Positions 1 to 8,332 of a DNA stretch of 53,419 bases are shown one piece after another. Origin of the DNA: an uncultured Fretibacterium sp. (GTDB lineage Bacteria; Synergistota; Synergistia; Synergistales; Aminobacteriaceae). The DNA is taken from the NCBI GenBank assembly GCA_937915755.1, contig CALGGR010000004.1, positions 1 through 53,419 on the forward strand, given 5' to 3'. The position numbers and the translations under genes are program-made. The stretch's first letter is position 1. Each line of letters opens with the position of its first letter. Below the pieces are notes generated by a model. The model ran no database searches. It saw nothing but the letters and a program-made list of their open reading frames with translations, and had not been told where the DNA came from.

Positions 1-911
1 TAGTCATCACATGCGGTTCAACCGAAGCAATGATGGCGGCCATGATGACAATCTGCAATCCTGGCGATAAAGTCATGGTATTCTCACCGTTCTATGAAAA
101 TTACGGCGCAGACTCGATACTTTCGGGAGCGTCTCCTATCTACATTCCGCTGGTGCCTCCGACTTACGACTACGACATCAACCTCATTGAAGACGGTTTC
201 AAGCAGGGCGCAAAAGCAATCGTAATCTGCAACCCCTCCAACCCTTGCGGAAAGGTCTTCACTGAGAAGGAACTCACTGAGATCGGTGCGCTCGCAGTAA
301 AGTATGACGCGTTTATCATAACCGATGAGGTCTACGAGCATATAGTGTTCGACCCCTACAAGCATGTCTATGCGTCAGGGCTTCCCGGACTTTTCGACCA
401 CGTAATCACATGCAACTCGCTCTCGAAAACGTACTCAATCACCGGCTGGAGACTCGGCTATCTCATCGGGCCTGCTGATGTTGTTGACGGTGCAAGGAAA
501 GTTCACGACTTCCTGACTGTTGGAGCTGCTGCACCATTACAGGAGGCAGCAGTTCATGCGTTCCAGTTGCCGCAGGAGTACTATGACGCATTGAAGGCGA
601 AGTACACGAAGCTCCGTAACATGTTCCTTGAGGGACTTGACGCGGCAGGGCTGAAGCACAATGTTCCGCAGGGCTCGTATTTCGTAATGGTCGACATTTC
701 GGACTTCCTGAAGCTTGACCAGTTCAAGGGCTGGACGGACTTGGAGTTCTGCGAATGGGTCATCAAGAATATCGGAGTAGCGGCAGTTCCGGGATCGAGT
801 TTCTTCCGTGAGCCTATAAACAATCTGATACGCTTCCATTTTGCGAGGACGGAGGATATTCTTTCCGATGCAATCACGAGGCTTCAGAAGCTCGGTGCAA
901 TGGTGAAGTAA
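1..911 (+). CDS. class I/II pyridoxal-phosphate aminotransferase (5' end outside window)
   Basis: Transfers an amino group between an amino acid and a 2-oxo acid using PLP, in the cytoplasm. The frame is open from base 3, before the first ATG at 30, and the early peptide VITCGSTEAMM is typical of the interior of this fold, so the N-terminus is missing. Visible landmarks are the NPSNPCGKV loop, the cofactor-contacting D and Y in ITDEVY, the Schiff-base lysine in SLSKTYSITGWRLGY (codon 426-428) and the carboxylate-binding arginine in IRFHFA near the end. The family covers aspartate, aromatic and kynurenine aminotransferases, and I cannot choose the substrate. mnmA follows after 7 bases, so the two are probably co-transcribed. 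Confidence 0.93.
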   Translation, partial: VITCGSTEAMMAAMMTICNPGDKVMVFSPFYENYGADSILSGASPIYIPLVPPTYDYDINLIEDGFKQGAKAIVICNPSNPCGKVFTEKELTEIGALAVKYDAFIITDEVYEHIVFDPYKHVYASGLPGLFDHVITCNSLSKTYSITGWRLGYLIGPADVVDGARKVHDFLTVGAAAPLQEAAVHAFQLPQEYYDALKAKYTKLRNMFLEGLDAAGLKHNVPQGSYFVMVDISDFLKLDQFKGWTDLEFCEWVIKNIGVAAVPGSSFFREPINNLIRFHFARTEDILSDAITRLQKLGAMVK

Positions 912-918
912 TCACTCA

Positions 919-1998
919 ATGAGCATACTTGTGGCAATGAGCGGGGGCGTTGACAGCAGCGTCTCCGCTTTTCTTATGCGCGAAAAGTACGGGGCTTGCA
1001 AGGGAGCGACGATGTTGCTGTTCTTGAATGAGGCTCTGGGAATTTCTGGGAGGCATCCATGCTGTTCACGCGAGAATATTGTTGACGCTAGGGCGGTTTG
1101 CGATGTTTTGGGTATCGAGCATGAGGTGATTGACTTTATGGCCGAGTTCGAGGAATGCGTCGTCAAAAAGTTCGTGAGCGTCTACGAGTCAGGCGGTACA
1201 CCAAATCCCTGCATCGACTGCAACAGGTTCATGAAGTTCGGGGAATTTCTTGGACACGCTAGGGCTTCAGGACATGAGAGGATTGCGACGGGACATTACG
1301 CCAGGATTGAGCGGGACAATTCGGGACGTTACCTTCTGAGAAAAGCTGTAGACTTGTCGAGGGATCAGAGTTACGTGTTGTACATGATGACGCAGGAGCA
1401 ATTATCACGAACGGACTATCCTCTAGGCGGAATGCTGAAGTCGGACGTTAGGGAGCTTGCGGCTTCACTCGGTTTCACGAATGCTAGGAAACATGACTCG
1501 CAGGATATATGCTTCGTACCTGACGGGGATTACGCGGGCTTCATTGAGGAGTACACTGGGAAAGTCTATCCGCCCGGAGATTTTGTTGACGCTTCCGGGA
1601 ACGTATTGGGACAGCATAAAGGCATCATACATTACACGGCAGGACAGCGTAAGGGATTGGGCGTTGCCGCGAAATCGAGACTCTATGTCTCAAAGATTGA
1701 CACGGCCATGAACACGGTTACTCTCGTCCCTGAGAGCGAGGCGGGACTTTACACAAGGGCAATCGCCGTGAGTGATGTGAATCTCGTTGCGTTCGAGAGG
1801 CTTCCTGAGAATTTCAGGGCTGGCGTGAAAGTTCGTTACCGTCAGAAGGAAATTCAGGCAATAGTGAATCAGACGGATGAGAATGAGATAGTGATAGAGT
1901 TTGCGGAGACTGTGAGAAGTCCGGCAGTTGGTCAGGCAGCCGTGATATATGACGGTGATTATGTAGTCGGCGGAGGGACGATTTCAAGGGTGCTATAA
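919..1998 (+). CDS. mnmA: tRNA-specific 2-thiouridylase MnmA
   Basis: Thiolates U34 in the anticodons of Lys, Glu and Gln tRNAs, using ATP and a persulfide relay. The 359-residue length is normal. The PP-loop SGGVDSS is at residues 8-14, the NPCIDCN motif puts one catalytic cysteine at about residue 101 (C98 lies beside it), and the second is C198 in QDICFVP. The C-terminal beta-barrel appears complete and ends GGGTISRVL. It starts 7 bases after the aminotransferase stop. Its 3' end is unusual: the last 50 bases and an internal stretch (1426-1450) recur in broken form at 3858-3940, beyond the two restriction-modification genes. Function is certain by motif. Confidence 0.96.
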   Translation: MSILVAMSGGVDSSVSAFLMREKYGACKGATMLLFLNEALGISGRHPCCSRENIVDARAVCDVLGIEHEVIDFMAEFEECVVKKFVSVYESGGTPNPCIDCNRFMKFGEFLGHARASGHERIATGHYARIERDNSGRYLLRKAVDLSRDQSYVLYMMTQEQLSRTDYPLGGMLKSDVRELAASLGFTNARKHDSQDICFVPDGDYAGFIEEYTGKVYPPGDFVDASGNVLGQHKGIIHYTAGQRKGLGVAAKSRLYVSKIDTAMNTVTLVPESEAGLYTRAIAVSDVNLVAFERLPENFRAGVKVRYRQKEIQAIVNQTDENEIVIEFAETVRSPAVGQAAVIYDGDYVVGGGTISRVL

Positions 1999-2020
1999 TC
2001 TTAACAGTCAGGAGGGCAAA

Positions 2021-2845
2021 ATGAATCAGTCGGGAAGACTAACGAGCCAGCACAAAAAATCTCACGGAGTAGAAGGAATCTTTTGCATCGAAGCAAAAGC
2101 ACATGATACATTAGTGAGAAGTATTGCTGTGTTGGTGAGAAAGTCTCTTCAGGAAAAATACCCGCAGTTATTGTTCCGTCATAGAGCTAACATAAGCAAA
2201 TCAGAAATCAACGATGCTTTACGGCGGATTGACAGCAATTTGGGACAGACTCTCTTTGTTAAAGAGGCCAGCATACAGCCCGATGGCGGAATAATCGAAG
2301 TGAAAGATGACAATAATAACTGGAGGATTGTTCTGGTATCAGAGGCAAAATATCAGGGCAGAGATATAGATAACATAAAGCAGGGAATACTTGTAGGTAA
2401 AAATGGCAATCAGGATTTGATGGTTGCGGGAAACGCTATAGAGCGCGCACATAAGAATATTTCCGAGATTGCCAACTATATGCTCTCAGAATCTCATTTT
2501 CCGTACATATTATTTCTGGAAGGCTCAAACTTTTTGACACAGAACATAACAATTCAGAGGCCGGACGGAAGAAATGTAACGCTCAATTATAATTCCGGCG
2601 CACTAAACAGGCTGGACAGACTTACCTCCGCGAATTATGGAATGCCCTTAAATACCAATCTATGCAGGAACAAATTTATACCCCATCATGACAAAATGAT
2701 AATGCTTCAGGCTGCTTCGATTTATACTCACGGGGACGGAGAAAGATGGAAAGAGGCAGAAATGTTCCGAGTTATGTCAGATATAGCAGAGACATCACTG
2801 AAGATTTTAGGCAGTGATTTGTTCATTCAGCTCACGGGGAAATAG
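2021..2845 (+). CDS. type II restriction endonuclease, EcoRI family
   Basis: Cleaves double-stranded DNA at a short palindrome, probably GAATTC by homology. The 274 residues match my memory of EcoRI (277 residues) almost end to end. The catalytic PD-ExK set is D88 (in QPDGGIIEV), E108 and K110 (in VSEAKYQG). The DNA-reading loop is kept as GNAIERAHKN with N138, E141 and R142, and NRLDRLT supplies R197 and R200; these correspond to EcoRI N141, E144, R145, R200 and R203 with an offset of three. A strong AGGAGG site precedes the ATG. The methyltransferase follows directly. Because catalytic and specificity residues are intact, the enzyme is predicted active. Specificity is inferred, not shown. 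Confidence 0.96.
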   Translation: MNQSGRLTSQHKKSHGVEGIFCIEAKAHDTLVRSIAVLVRKSLQEKYPQLLFRHRANISKSEINDALRRIDSNLGQTLFVKEASIQPDGGIIEVKDDNNNWRIVLVSEAKYQGRDIDNIKQGILVGKNGNQDLMVAGNAIERAHKNISEIANYMLSESHFPYILFLEGSNFLTQNITIQRPDGRNVTLNYNSGALNRLDRLTSANYGMPLNTNLCRNKFIPHHDKMIMLQAASIYTHGDGERWKEAEMFRVMSDIAETSLKILGSDLFIQLTGK

Positions 2846-2849
2846 CATC

Positions 2850-3839
2850 ATGGCGAGAAAAGCAGGCCATAGCCTTTTAGGTCACGCAAAGTTCAACAAG
2901 AAAGATGAATTTTACACGCTCTATCCTGACATAGAACGTGAATTGAAGTATTATGAGTGCCACTTCAAGAATAAGGTCGTATATTGTAACTGTGATGATG
3001 TAAGGTTTAGCAAGTTCTATAGGTATTTTGCGGACAATTTCAGCAAATTGAGCCTGAAAAAGTTAATTTGTTCATGTTACACGAGAGATGAATTAAGCCT
3101 CTTTAACATTTCGCCTAAACATGGCTTCTACTACGAGTACACAGGCTTTGAGAATAGTAATCCAGAAATTGATGATGTTACACATTTCATGGGTGATGGG
3201 GATTTCAGGAGTACAGAGAGTATCGAATTGCTGAAACAGTCTGATATTGTGGTTACGAATCCTCCTTTTTCACTCTTTAGAGAGTATTTGAGGCAGCTTA
3301 TGAAATACGGTAAAAAGTTTCTCATAATCAGCAACATCAACGCCATAACGTATAAAGAAGTCTTCACACTTATACAGGCGAATAAAATCTGGCTTGGTGT
3401 AAATTTCGGCAGAGGTATATCCGGCTTCATTGTCCCGGAAGAATACGAGCTTTACGGCACCGAGACGCATACAGACGAAGAAGGCCGAAGAATTATATCC
3501 CCTAATAACTGCCTTTGGCTCACCAACTTGGACAACGCAAGAAAGCATGAATTTATCCCTTTGACACGGACATATTACGGTCATGAATTAGAATATCCAA
3601 ATTACGACAATTACCCTGCAATTAACGTGGACAAGACTCAGAATATCCCGGCAGATTACTTCGGAGCTATGGGAGTTCCTCTCTCGTTCCTTCACAAGCA
3701 TAATCCCGAACAGTTCACAATTTTAGGTTTCAGAAAAGGGATTGACGGCAAAGATTTGGCCATAAACGGGAAATGTACGTATTTCAGAATATTAGTTAGG
3801 CGTTCAGATAGTGCATATACATGTAATCGCAGAGATTAG
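2850..3839 (+). CDS. adenine-specific DNA methyltransferase, EcoRI (M.EcoRI) family
   Basis: Protects the host by N6-methylating adenine in the site cut by the adjacent nuclease. The ATG at 2850 gives MARKAGHS and 329 residues, close to M.EcoRI (326). An upstream in-frame ATG at 2814 lies inside the endonuclease gene and is less likely. The catalytic NPPF motif is at residues 137-140, and conserved M.EcoRI-like blocks such as VVYCNCDD, GDGDFRS, SLFREYL, GRGISGFIVPE and RIISPNNCLWLTNL are intact. It starts 4 bases after the endonuclease stop, with GGGGAA as the probable ribosome site, so translation is likely coupled. The last few residues differ from M.EcoRI, but the core is complete. Confidence 0.95.
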   Translation: MARKAGHSLLGHAKFNKKDEFYTLYPDIERELKYYECHFKNKVVYCNCDDVRFSKFYRYFADNFSKLSLKKLICSCYTRDELSLFNISPKHGFYYEYTGFENSNPEIDDVTHFMGDGDFRSTESIELLKQSDIVVTNPPFSLFREYLRQLMKYGKKFLIISNINAITYKEVFTLIQANKIWLGVNFGRGISGFIVPEEYELYGTETHTDEEGRRIISPNNCLWLTNLDNARKHEFIPLTRTYYGHELEYPNYDNYPAINVDKTQNIPADYFGAMGVPLSFLHKHNPEQFTILGFRKGIDGKDLAINGKCTYFRILVRRSDSAYTCNRRD

Positions 3840-3857
3840 CGTACTCATTTTTCTCTT

Positions 3858-3940
3858 GGCAGAATGCTGAAGTCGGACGTTATTATCATCATGACGGTGA
3901 TTATGTAGTCGGCGGAGGGGCGATTTCAGGATTGCTGTAA
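3858..3940 (+). pseudogene. broken duplicate of the mnmA 3' end
   Basis: Two blocks match intact mnmA. Bases 3858-3882 match 1426-1450 at 24 of 25 positions. Bases 3891-3940 match 1949-1998 at about 45 of 50 and encode DGDYVVGGGAISGLL and a stop, against the mnmA ending DGDYVVGGGTISRVL. Only 8 bases separate the blocks here, against 498 in mnmA, and they are out of frame with each other. The copy is therefore a non-functional relic with an internal deletion. Confidence 0.9.
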
Positions 3941-3951
3941 CGTAACGCAGC

Positions 3952-3980
3952 TTGACAAAAAATTTCTGAGCCGGTAGAAT
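3952..3980 (+). promoter_or_regulatory. sigma-70 type promoter of the permease gene
   Basis: TTGACA at 3952-3957 and TAGAAT at 3975-3980 are separated by exactly 17 bases. The permease ATG is 41 bases downstream of the -10 box, with AGGAGG at 4007-4012. The promoter begins 11 bases after the mnmA relic. Confidence 0.8.
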
Positions 3981-4021
3981 TTTCTGTTCGGAAACAAAAA
4001 CTTTTCAGGAGGTTTAACCGC

Positions 4022-5443
4022 ATGGCCAGAAGGCAAATGGTTTACGGCATCAATGACACGCCCCCGTTCTTCATAACTCTCTTATCAGGAGCACAGCACG
4101 TATTAACCCTCTTCGGTTCAACAACACTAGTCCCGCTGATATTCGGCCCCGCAATGGGGATGGACGCATTGCAAATCGCCTCGCTCATCTCCTGCGTTTA
4201 CTTCGGAATGGGAGTAGCGACACTCATTCAGACAAGCAAAAAGCTCGGTTCAGGACTTCCAATCGTTCAGGGATCGAGCTTTTCTTTTATCCCTTCAGTA
4301 ATGACCGTCATCGCGCTCTACAAAGCAGGCGGCCCCGCTGAAGTAATGCAGTACATGGGCGGCGGCTTAATCGTAGGCGGAGTATTGCTCTCGGTAATCG
4401 GTTACAGCAGAATCGTCGGCGTAATCCGCAAGGTCATCACACCCGTTGTAATCGGCCCGGTCATAATGGCAATAGGCTTCTCGCTCGCAGGAACAGCCGT
4501 TCAGGGGAACGCAGCGAATTATTGGCCGGCTTCACTCGGAGTAGTCGTGCTGATATTCCTGTTCAGCCTCGTACTAAAGAACAAGTACATCAACATCTTC
4601 GCTATACTTCTTGCGATCGTTGTTACGTACTGCGTATGCCTCGCGCTCTCGATGAACGGAGTATTCGGACCTGAACACCCCGCGTACATCAACCTTGACA
4701 CGGTCAATCAGGCATCATGGCTCAGAGTGGGAAGCCTTGAGGAGCTGAAGGGGCTGATCTTCCCTTGGGGAATGCCTAAGTTCAGCCTCATGGCTATTGC
4801 GGCACTTCTTGCGGGCTTCTTCGCTACAATGATTGAGTCAATCGGCGACTATCATTCAGTCTCGTATGCTTCCGGCGTTGACGATCCAGACTCAGAGACT
4901 ATAAGCAGGGGTATCGGTGCTGAAGGTTTATGCTGTGCGCTTTCGGGAGTTTTCGGCTCGGTCGGAACAACGTCATACACTGAGAACATCGGGCTAATCG
5001 GGCTTACGGGAGTTGCTTCGCGTGTAGTTGTACGCACTGGAGCGGTCATACTAATTCTCATGAGCTTTGTCGGAAAACTCAGCGCGTTAATCGCAACGAT
5101 GCCCTCACCAATAATCGGAGGAGCATACATCGCACTCTTCGGGACAATCGGAGCAATGGGTATTCAGGTTCTAATGAGGGCTGACATGTCGAGCCAAAGG
5201 AACATTCTCATAATCGGCTTTGCGTTCTTGATGGCACTCGGCTTGCCGGGCTGGGTCGAGGCTAATCAGGCGATATTCATGAACGACGCACAGAGCCAGT
5301 TCGTTCACACGCTCGGCGGAATGGTCTGGGCTGTCCTCAAGACACCGATGGCGGTTGCGGGAGTTTGCGCTGCTATCTGCGACTCTCTTGTGCCGGGAAC
5401 TGATGAGGAACGCGGAATTAACGTTACACCAAGAGGAATATAA
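4022..5443 (+). CDS. NCS2 (nucleobase:cation symporter-2) uracil/xanthine-type permease
   Basis: Imports a nucleobase with a cation across the inner membrane. The 473 residues form about 14 hydrophobic segments, as usual for the family. Signature elements are QGSSFSF in the early substrate-facing segment, the acidic motif ATMIESIGDYHS of the eighth helix and ENIGLIGLTG, which fits the NAT/NCS2 signature (Q/E/P)N-x-G-x4-T-(R/K/G). Glutamate in the first signature position occurs in uracil carriers, but the terminal glycine is unlike classic UraA, so uracil, xanthine and other purines all remain possible. It has its own promoter and terminator and is monocistronic. Confidence 0.92.
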   Translation: MARRQMVYGINDTPPFFITLLSGAQHVLTLFGSTTLVPLIFGPAMGMDALQIASLISCVYFGMGVATLIQTSKKLGSGLPIVQGSSFSFIPSVMTVIALYKAGGPAEVMQYMGGGLIVGGVLLSVIGYSRIVGVIRKVITPVVIGPVIMAIGFSLAGTAVQGNAANYWPASLGVVVLIFLFSLVLKNKYINIFAILLAIVVTYCVCLALSMNGVFGPEHPAYINLDTVNQASWLRVGSLEELKGLIFPWGMPKFSLMAIAALLAGFFATMIESIGDYHSVSYASGVDDPDSETISRGIGAEGLCCALSGVFGSVGTTSYTENIGLIGLTGVASRVVVRTGAVILILMSFVGKLSALIATMPSPIIGGAYIALFGTIGAMGIQVLMRADMSSQRNILIIGFAFLMALGLPGWVEANQAIFMNDAQSQFVHTLGGMVWAVLKTPMAVAGVCAAICDSLVPGTDEERGINVTPRGI

Positions 5444-5461
5444 ACTCGGAATTTTGGAATG

Positions 5462-5488
5462 CCCCCGATGATGAGTCGGGGGTTTTTT
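5462..5488 (+). terminator. rho-independent terminator of the permease gene
   Basis: CCCCCGA (5462-5468) pairs with TCGGGGG (5476-5482) over a 7-base loop and is followed by six T. Confidence 0.9.
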
Positions 5489-5536
5489 GTGTGGTATAAT
5501 GTCCGAAATTCGTAATAAAAATTTCAAGAAAGGGAC

Positions 5537-5565
5537 TTGACATCATGTTTCAGTGGCTGTATACT
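5537..5565 (+). promoter_or_regulatory. strong promoter of the O-acetylation operon
   Basis: TTGACA (5537-5542), a 17-base spacer and TATACT (5560-5565) are nearly consensus. The predicted start of transcription, about 7 bases after the -10 box, falls inside the tandem repeat at 5564-5598. Confidence 0.8.
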
Positions 5566-5598
5566 CAGCTCTCAGCTCTCAGCTCTCAGCTCTCAGCC
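5564..5598 (+). repeat. 7-bp tandem repeat at the predicted transcription start
   Basis: Four perfect copies of CTCAGCT and a fifth ending CTCAGCC run head to tail. The first copy overlaps the last two bases of the -10 box; the rest form the start-site region and the first part of the 5' untranslated leader of the MBOAT gene. Copy-number change would alter the initially transcribed sequence and leader length without touching the -35/-10 spacing. Confidence 0.9.
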
Positions 5599-5678
5599 TA
5601 CGTATAACCTTTTTTCCACAACACAAAAATTTTTCGGAGAAACATAAATTTTACCCTATATGCGGAGGACTGTAAATC

Positions 5679-7004
5679 ATGGTCTTCTCGTCAGGTGTAT
5701 TCATGTTCATGTTTCTTCCTGGCTTACTCATCATGTATTACGCGGTGAAAAGCCGAGCTGTCCGCAACTACATTCTTCTCACAGCAAGCCTGTTGTTCTA
5801 TGCGTGGGGCGAACCCGTCTTCGTCTTCATAATGCTTGCCTCGATATTCCTCAACTGGCTAATCGCTCTCGTAATGTCCCGTTCGTCATGGCCGAAATTG
5901 TGGCTCACGCTTGCTACGTGTATTGACGTTTTGCTGCTCGGGGTGTTCAAGTATGCCGGCTTCATCACGGAGAATTTGGGAATGGCACGAATCAATATCG
6001 CCCTCCCAATCGGAATATCATTCTTCACGTTCCAGATGATGAGTTACGTCTTCGATGTCTACTACGGGAAATCAAAAGCACAGAGCAACCCGCTTTATGT
6101 CGCGCTTTACATCTCGTTCTTCCCGCAGCTAATCGCAGGCCCTATAGTCCGATACAGCCAAATCGAGGCGGAAATCACAGACAGGCACGAGAATTTTGAC
6201 AGCTTCAGCGAGGGTGTCAGACGTTTCATCTACGGTCTCGGAAAGAAAGTCCTCCTCGCAAATTTCGTCGCACAGGTCGCGGATAACGTTTTCGGGTACA
6301 TCGTGAATCCTTCCGTGATGATGTCATGGCTCGGCGCAATATCCTACACTTTGCAGATATACTTCGACTTCTCCGGCTACTCAGACATGGCAATAGGACT
6401 CGGCTTGATGTTCGGCTTCCACTTCGAGGAAAATTTCAACTATCCCTACATGGCCGAAAGCGTAACAGACTTCTGGCGGAGGTGGCACATATCGCTGTCG
6501 ACATGGTTCAGGGATTACGTCTACATACCTTTGGGCGGAAACAGGGTATCACATTCGCGGCTGTTGGTGAATCTGTTCACCGTGTGGCTTCTTACGGGTA
6601 TATGGCACGGCGCAAACTGGACGTTCATTCTTTGGGGAATGATATATTTCGTCCTTCTCGTGATTGAGCGTGAGACAGGAAGAAAGCCCGGCCATGTTCT
6701 GACGATGCTCGCGGTGATTCTTGCGTGGGTGATATTCAGGTGTGAGACAGTGGGCGCGGGGCTGGGATATATCGCGTCGATGTTCGGGCTTAACGGCAAC
6801 GCTCTTTATGACGGCGGATTTGTCGAGTACGTCAAAGGAACGTGGCTTGTGATGGCATTCGCGGTGATTGGAGTGTTCCCGATAATGGGAAGACTTCATC
6901 GCTACAGATGGATTGAGTCGGCGTGGCTGGTTGTTGTTCTTTGGCTGTCGGTAGCCGAGATAGTCAGCGCGAGCTATAACCCGTTCATATACTTCAACTT
7001 TTAG
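5679..7004 (+). CDS. MBOAT-family O-acyltransferase (AlgI-like), polysaccharide O-acetylation
   Basis: A membrane-bound acyltransferase that moves acyl groups, usually acetyl, across the inner membrane for transfer to a secreted glycan. The 441 residues contain many membrane segments. The invariant MBOAT histidine is H310 in GIWHGANWTFILWG, and the AlgI-type cytoplasmic motif FWRRWHISLSTWFRDYVYIPLGG is present at about residues 265-287. GGAGGA precedes the ATG. The next gene, 6 bases on, encodes an AlgX/AlgJ-like partner, the pairing seen in alginate and cellulose acetylation. No polysaccharide synthase lies in the window, so the acceptor is unknown. Confidence 0.93.
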   Translation: MVFSSGVFMFMFLPGLLIMYYAVKSRAVRNYILLTASLLFYAWGEPVFVFIMLASIFLNWLIALVMSRSSWPKLWLTLATCIDVLLLGVFKYAGFITENLGMARINIALPIGISFFTFQMMSYVFDVYYGKSKAQSNPLYVALYISFFPQLIAGPIVRYSQIEAEITDRHENFDSFSEGVRRFIYGLGKKVLLANFVAQVADNVFGYIVNPSVMMSWLGAISYTLQIYFDFSGYSDMAIGLGLMFGFHFEENFNYPYMAESVTDFWRRWHISLSTWFRDYVYIPLGGNRVSHSRLLVNLFTVWLLTGIWHGANWTFILWGMIYFVLLVIERETGRKPGHVLTMLAVILAWVIFRCETVGAGLGYIASMFGLNGNALYDGGFVEYVKGTWLVMAFAVIGVFPIMGRLHRYRWIESAWLVVVLWLSVAEIVSASYNPFIYFNF

Positions 7005-7016
7005 GGAGGAATGATG

Positions 7017-8288
7017 ATGAAGCCTGAGAGATTTACGGCGGGAGTGTTCGTAGTTGTGGTTATGGCGTTAATGCTGTCGGCGTTCTACAGTTTTGCGACA
7101 AGAAAGCTGATACACAATCCGAATGCTAACAGACCGAAGACGATAGCAATAGATTGGGAGCAGCTCTACCCGTTTGAGGAAGGTAAAAGAGAATTTGCCT
7201 CGAAAGTTTTATCACTCTATGATTATCTCAAGGACAGGATAGAGCAGTACACGTCAACGAATTTGCCCTGCTACTACGATTTGACAGATGTCGCAAAGAA
7301 ATACGAGGACGCTATAGGCTGGAACATGGTATCTGTATTCGATTACAATGCTGTGGTGAAACTCAATGACGGTTACCTCACGACGTACACAATGAGCCTA
7401 GATGTCGCGCCTGATGCTAGGTCAGTAAAAGATTTTGCTGACTTCTGCGCTGAAAGGGGAATAGACTTCGCATACATCAATTTCCCGACTAAGGTTTGCG
7501 TCTCAGAGGACAGGGGCATTTCCGGCGTGTTGGACTTCGCTAACCAGAACGCGGACAGGTTTCTCGCCATGCTGAGAGGCTCAGGGGTGAGGTGCTACGA
7601 CTTCAGAGAGGCACTTCACGCGGCTGGAATGAAGCATCATGAGTCATTCTACATCACCGACCATCATTGGAAAGCCGAGACAGGATTATGGGCAGCGGGA
7701 AAGGTTCTGGAGATTCTTCGTGATGATTTGGGCTGGAACGTCGAGCCTGAGATTATCGCGCCGGAGAATTTCGAGTACGTGGTTTATCGGGATTGGTTCT
7801 TGGGTTCGCAGGGAAAGAAGTTGACACTTGAACGCACGAAACCCGAGGACTTCACGATGATATACCCTAAATTCGCTACGCACTTGCGCTTTGAGATACC
7901 CAGTTATAGGCTGAATATTTCCGGCGATTTCAGCATAACTTATGACATGGTGCAAGTTTCAACAAGAGATTACTACGGCAAAAATCCTTACGGGGCGTAT
8001 ATTTACTCAGGTCCCCCATTAACTAGGATAGAGAACAAGCTGACCACGAACGGGAAAAGGCTTCTCGTTGTCAAAGATTCATTCTCGATTTGTGTGATAC
8101 CGTTTGTAGCGTTGGGAGTTCAGTACGTTGACGCTATCGACTTACGAGAATTCACAGGCAGCATAAGAAATTTTGTTGACAAGGTGAGACCTGAGACGGT
8201 TATTGTTGAGTATTTATCGACTATTCCAGGCCTAACCTCCAAACCTTCACCCTCAGAGACGGATAAGAAGTTTTACGACTTCCGCTAA
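7017..8288 (+). CDS. AlgX/AlgJ-like SGNH-fold acetyltransferase
   Basis: Probably takes acetyl groups handed over by the preceding MBOAT protein and places them on an exported polysaccharide. One N-terminal membrane or signal segment is followed by a periplasmic domain. The SGNH-type acid-base pair lies in YITDHHWKAETG (about residues 213-224), and the nucleophile block is VVKDSFSICVIPF near residue 357, as in AlgX and AlgJ. Three ATG codons run from 7011 to 7019. GGGAGGA ends at 7010, so 7017, with normal spacing, is the best start; 7011 would touch the ribosome site. The operon ends at the hairpin before 8333. Confidence 0.9.
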   Translation: MKPERFTAGVFVVVVMALMLSAFYSFATRKLIHNPNANRPKTIAIDWEQLYPFEEGKREFASKVLSLYDYLKDRIEQYTSTNLPCYYDLTDVAKKYEDAIGWNMVSVFDYNAVVKLNDGYLTTYTMSLDVAPDARSVKDFADFCAERGIDFAYINFPTKVCVSEDRGISGVLDFANQNADRFLAMLRGSGVRCYDFREALHAAGMKHHESFYITDHHWKAETGLWAAGKVLEILRDDLGWNVEPEIIAPENFEYVVYRDWFLGSQGKKLTLERTKPEDFTMIYPKFATHLRFEIPSYRLNISGDFSITYDMVQVSTRDYYGKNPYGAYIYSGPPLTRIENKLTTNGKRLLVVKDSFSICVIPFVALGVQYVDAIDLREFTGSIRNFVDKVRPETVIVEYLSTIPGLTSKPSPSETDKKFYDFR

Positions 8289-8295
8289 TACCGAC

Positions 8296-8326
8296 AAAAA
8301 TCCCCCCGGCCATGAAGTCAGGGGGA
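8296..8326 (-). terminator. terminator of the envelope-protein operon, between convergent genes
   Basis: TCCCCC (8301-8306) pairs with GGGGGA (8321-8326). The run of five A at 8296-8300 reads as a T-run on the minus strand, so it chiefly ends transcripts of the LprI-like gene. Confidence 0.65.
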
Positions 8327-8332
8327 ATAATC

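Larger units (their letters stand above)
1999..3940 (+). other. EcoRI-type restriction-modification island between mnmA and the permease gene
   Basis: A two-gene block, endonuclease then methyltransferase, sits immediately after the mnmA stop and is followed by a second, degraded mnmA 3' end. The next gene's promoter begins 11 bases after that remnant, so the ancestral order was probably mnmA directly followed by the permease. The block looks visibly richer in A/T than its neighbours, with many ATA, TTA and AAA codons, which fits horizontal acquisition. I see no transposase, integrase or attachment-site core. Insertion with duplication of flanking host sequence has been described for other restriction-modification gene units. 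Confidence 0.75.

Noticed and set aside
5545..5607. A 20-codon open frame through the 7-bp repeats (MFQWLYTQLS...), a possible leader peptide
   Set aside because: Its ATG lies between the -35 and -10 boxes of a strong promoter, so it would not be transcribed from that promoter.
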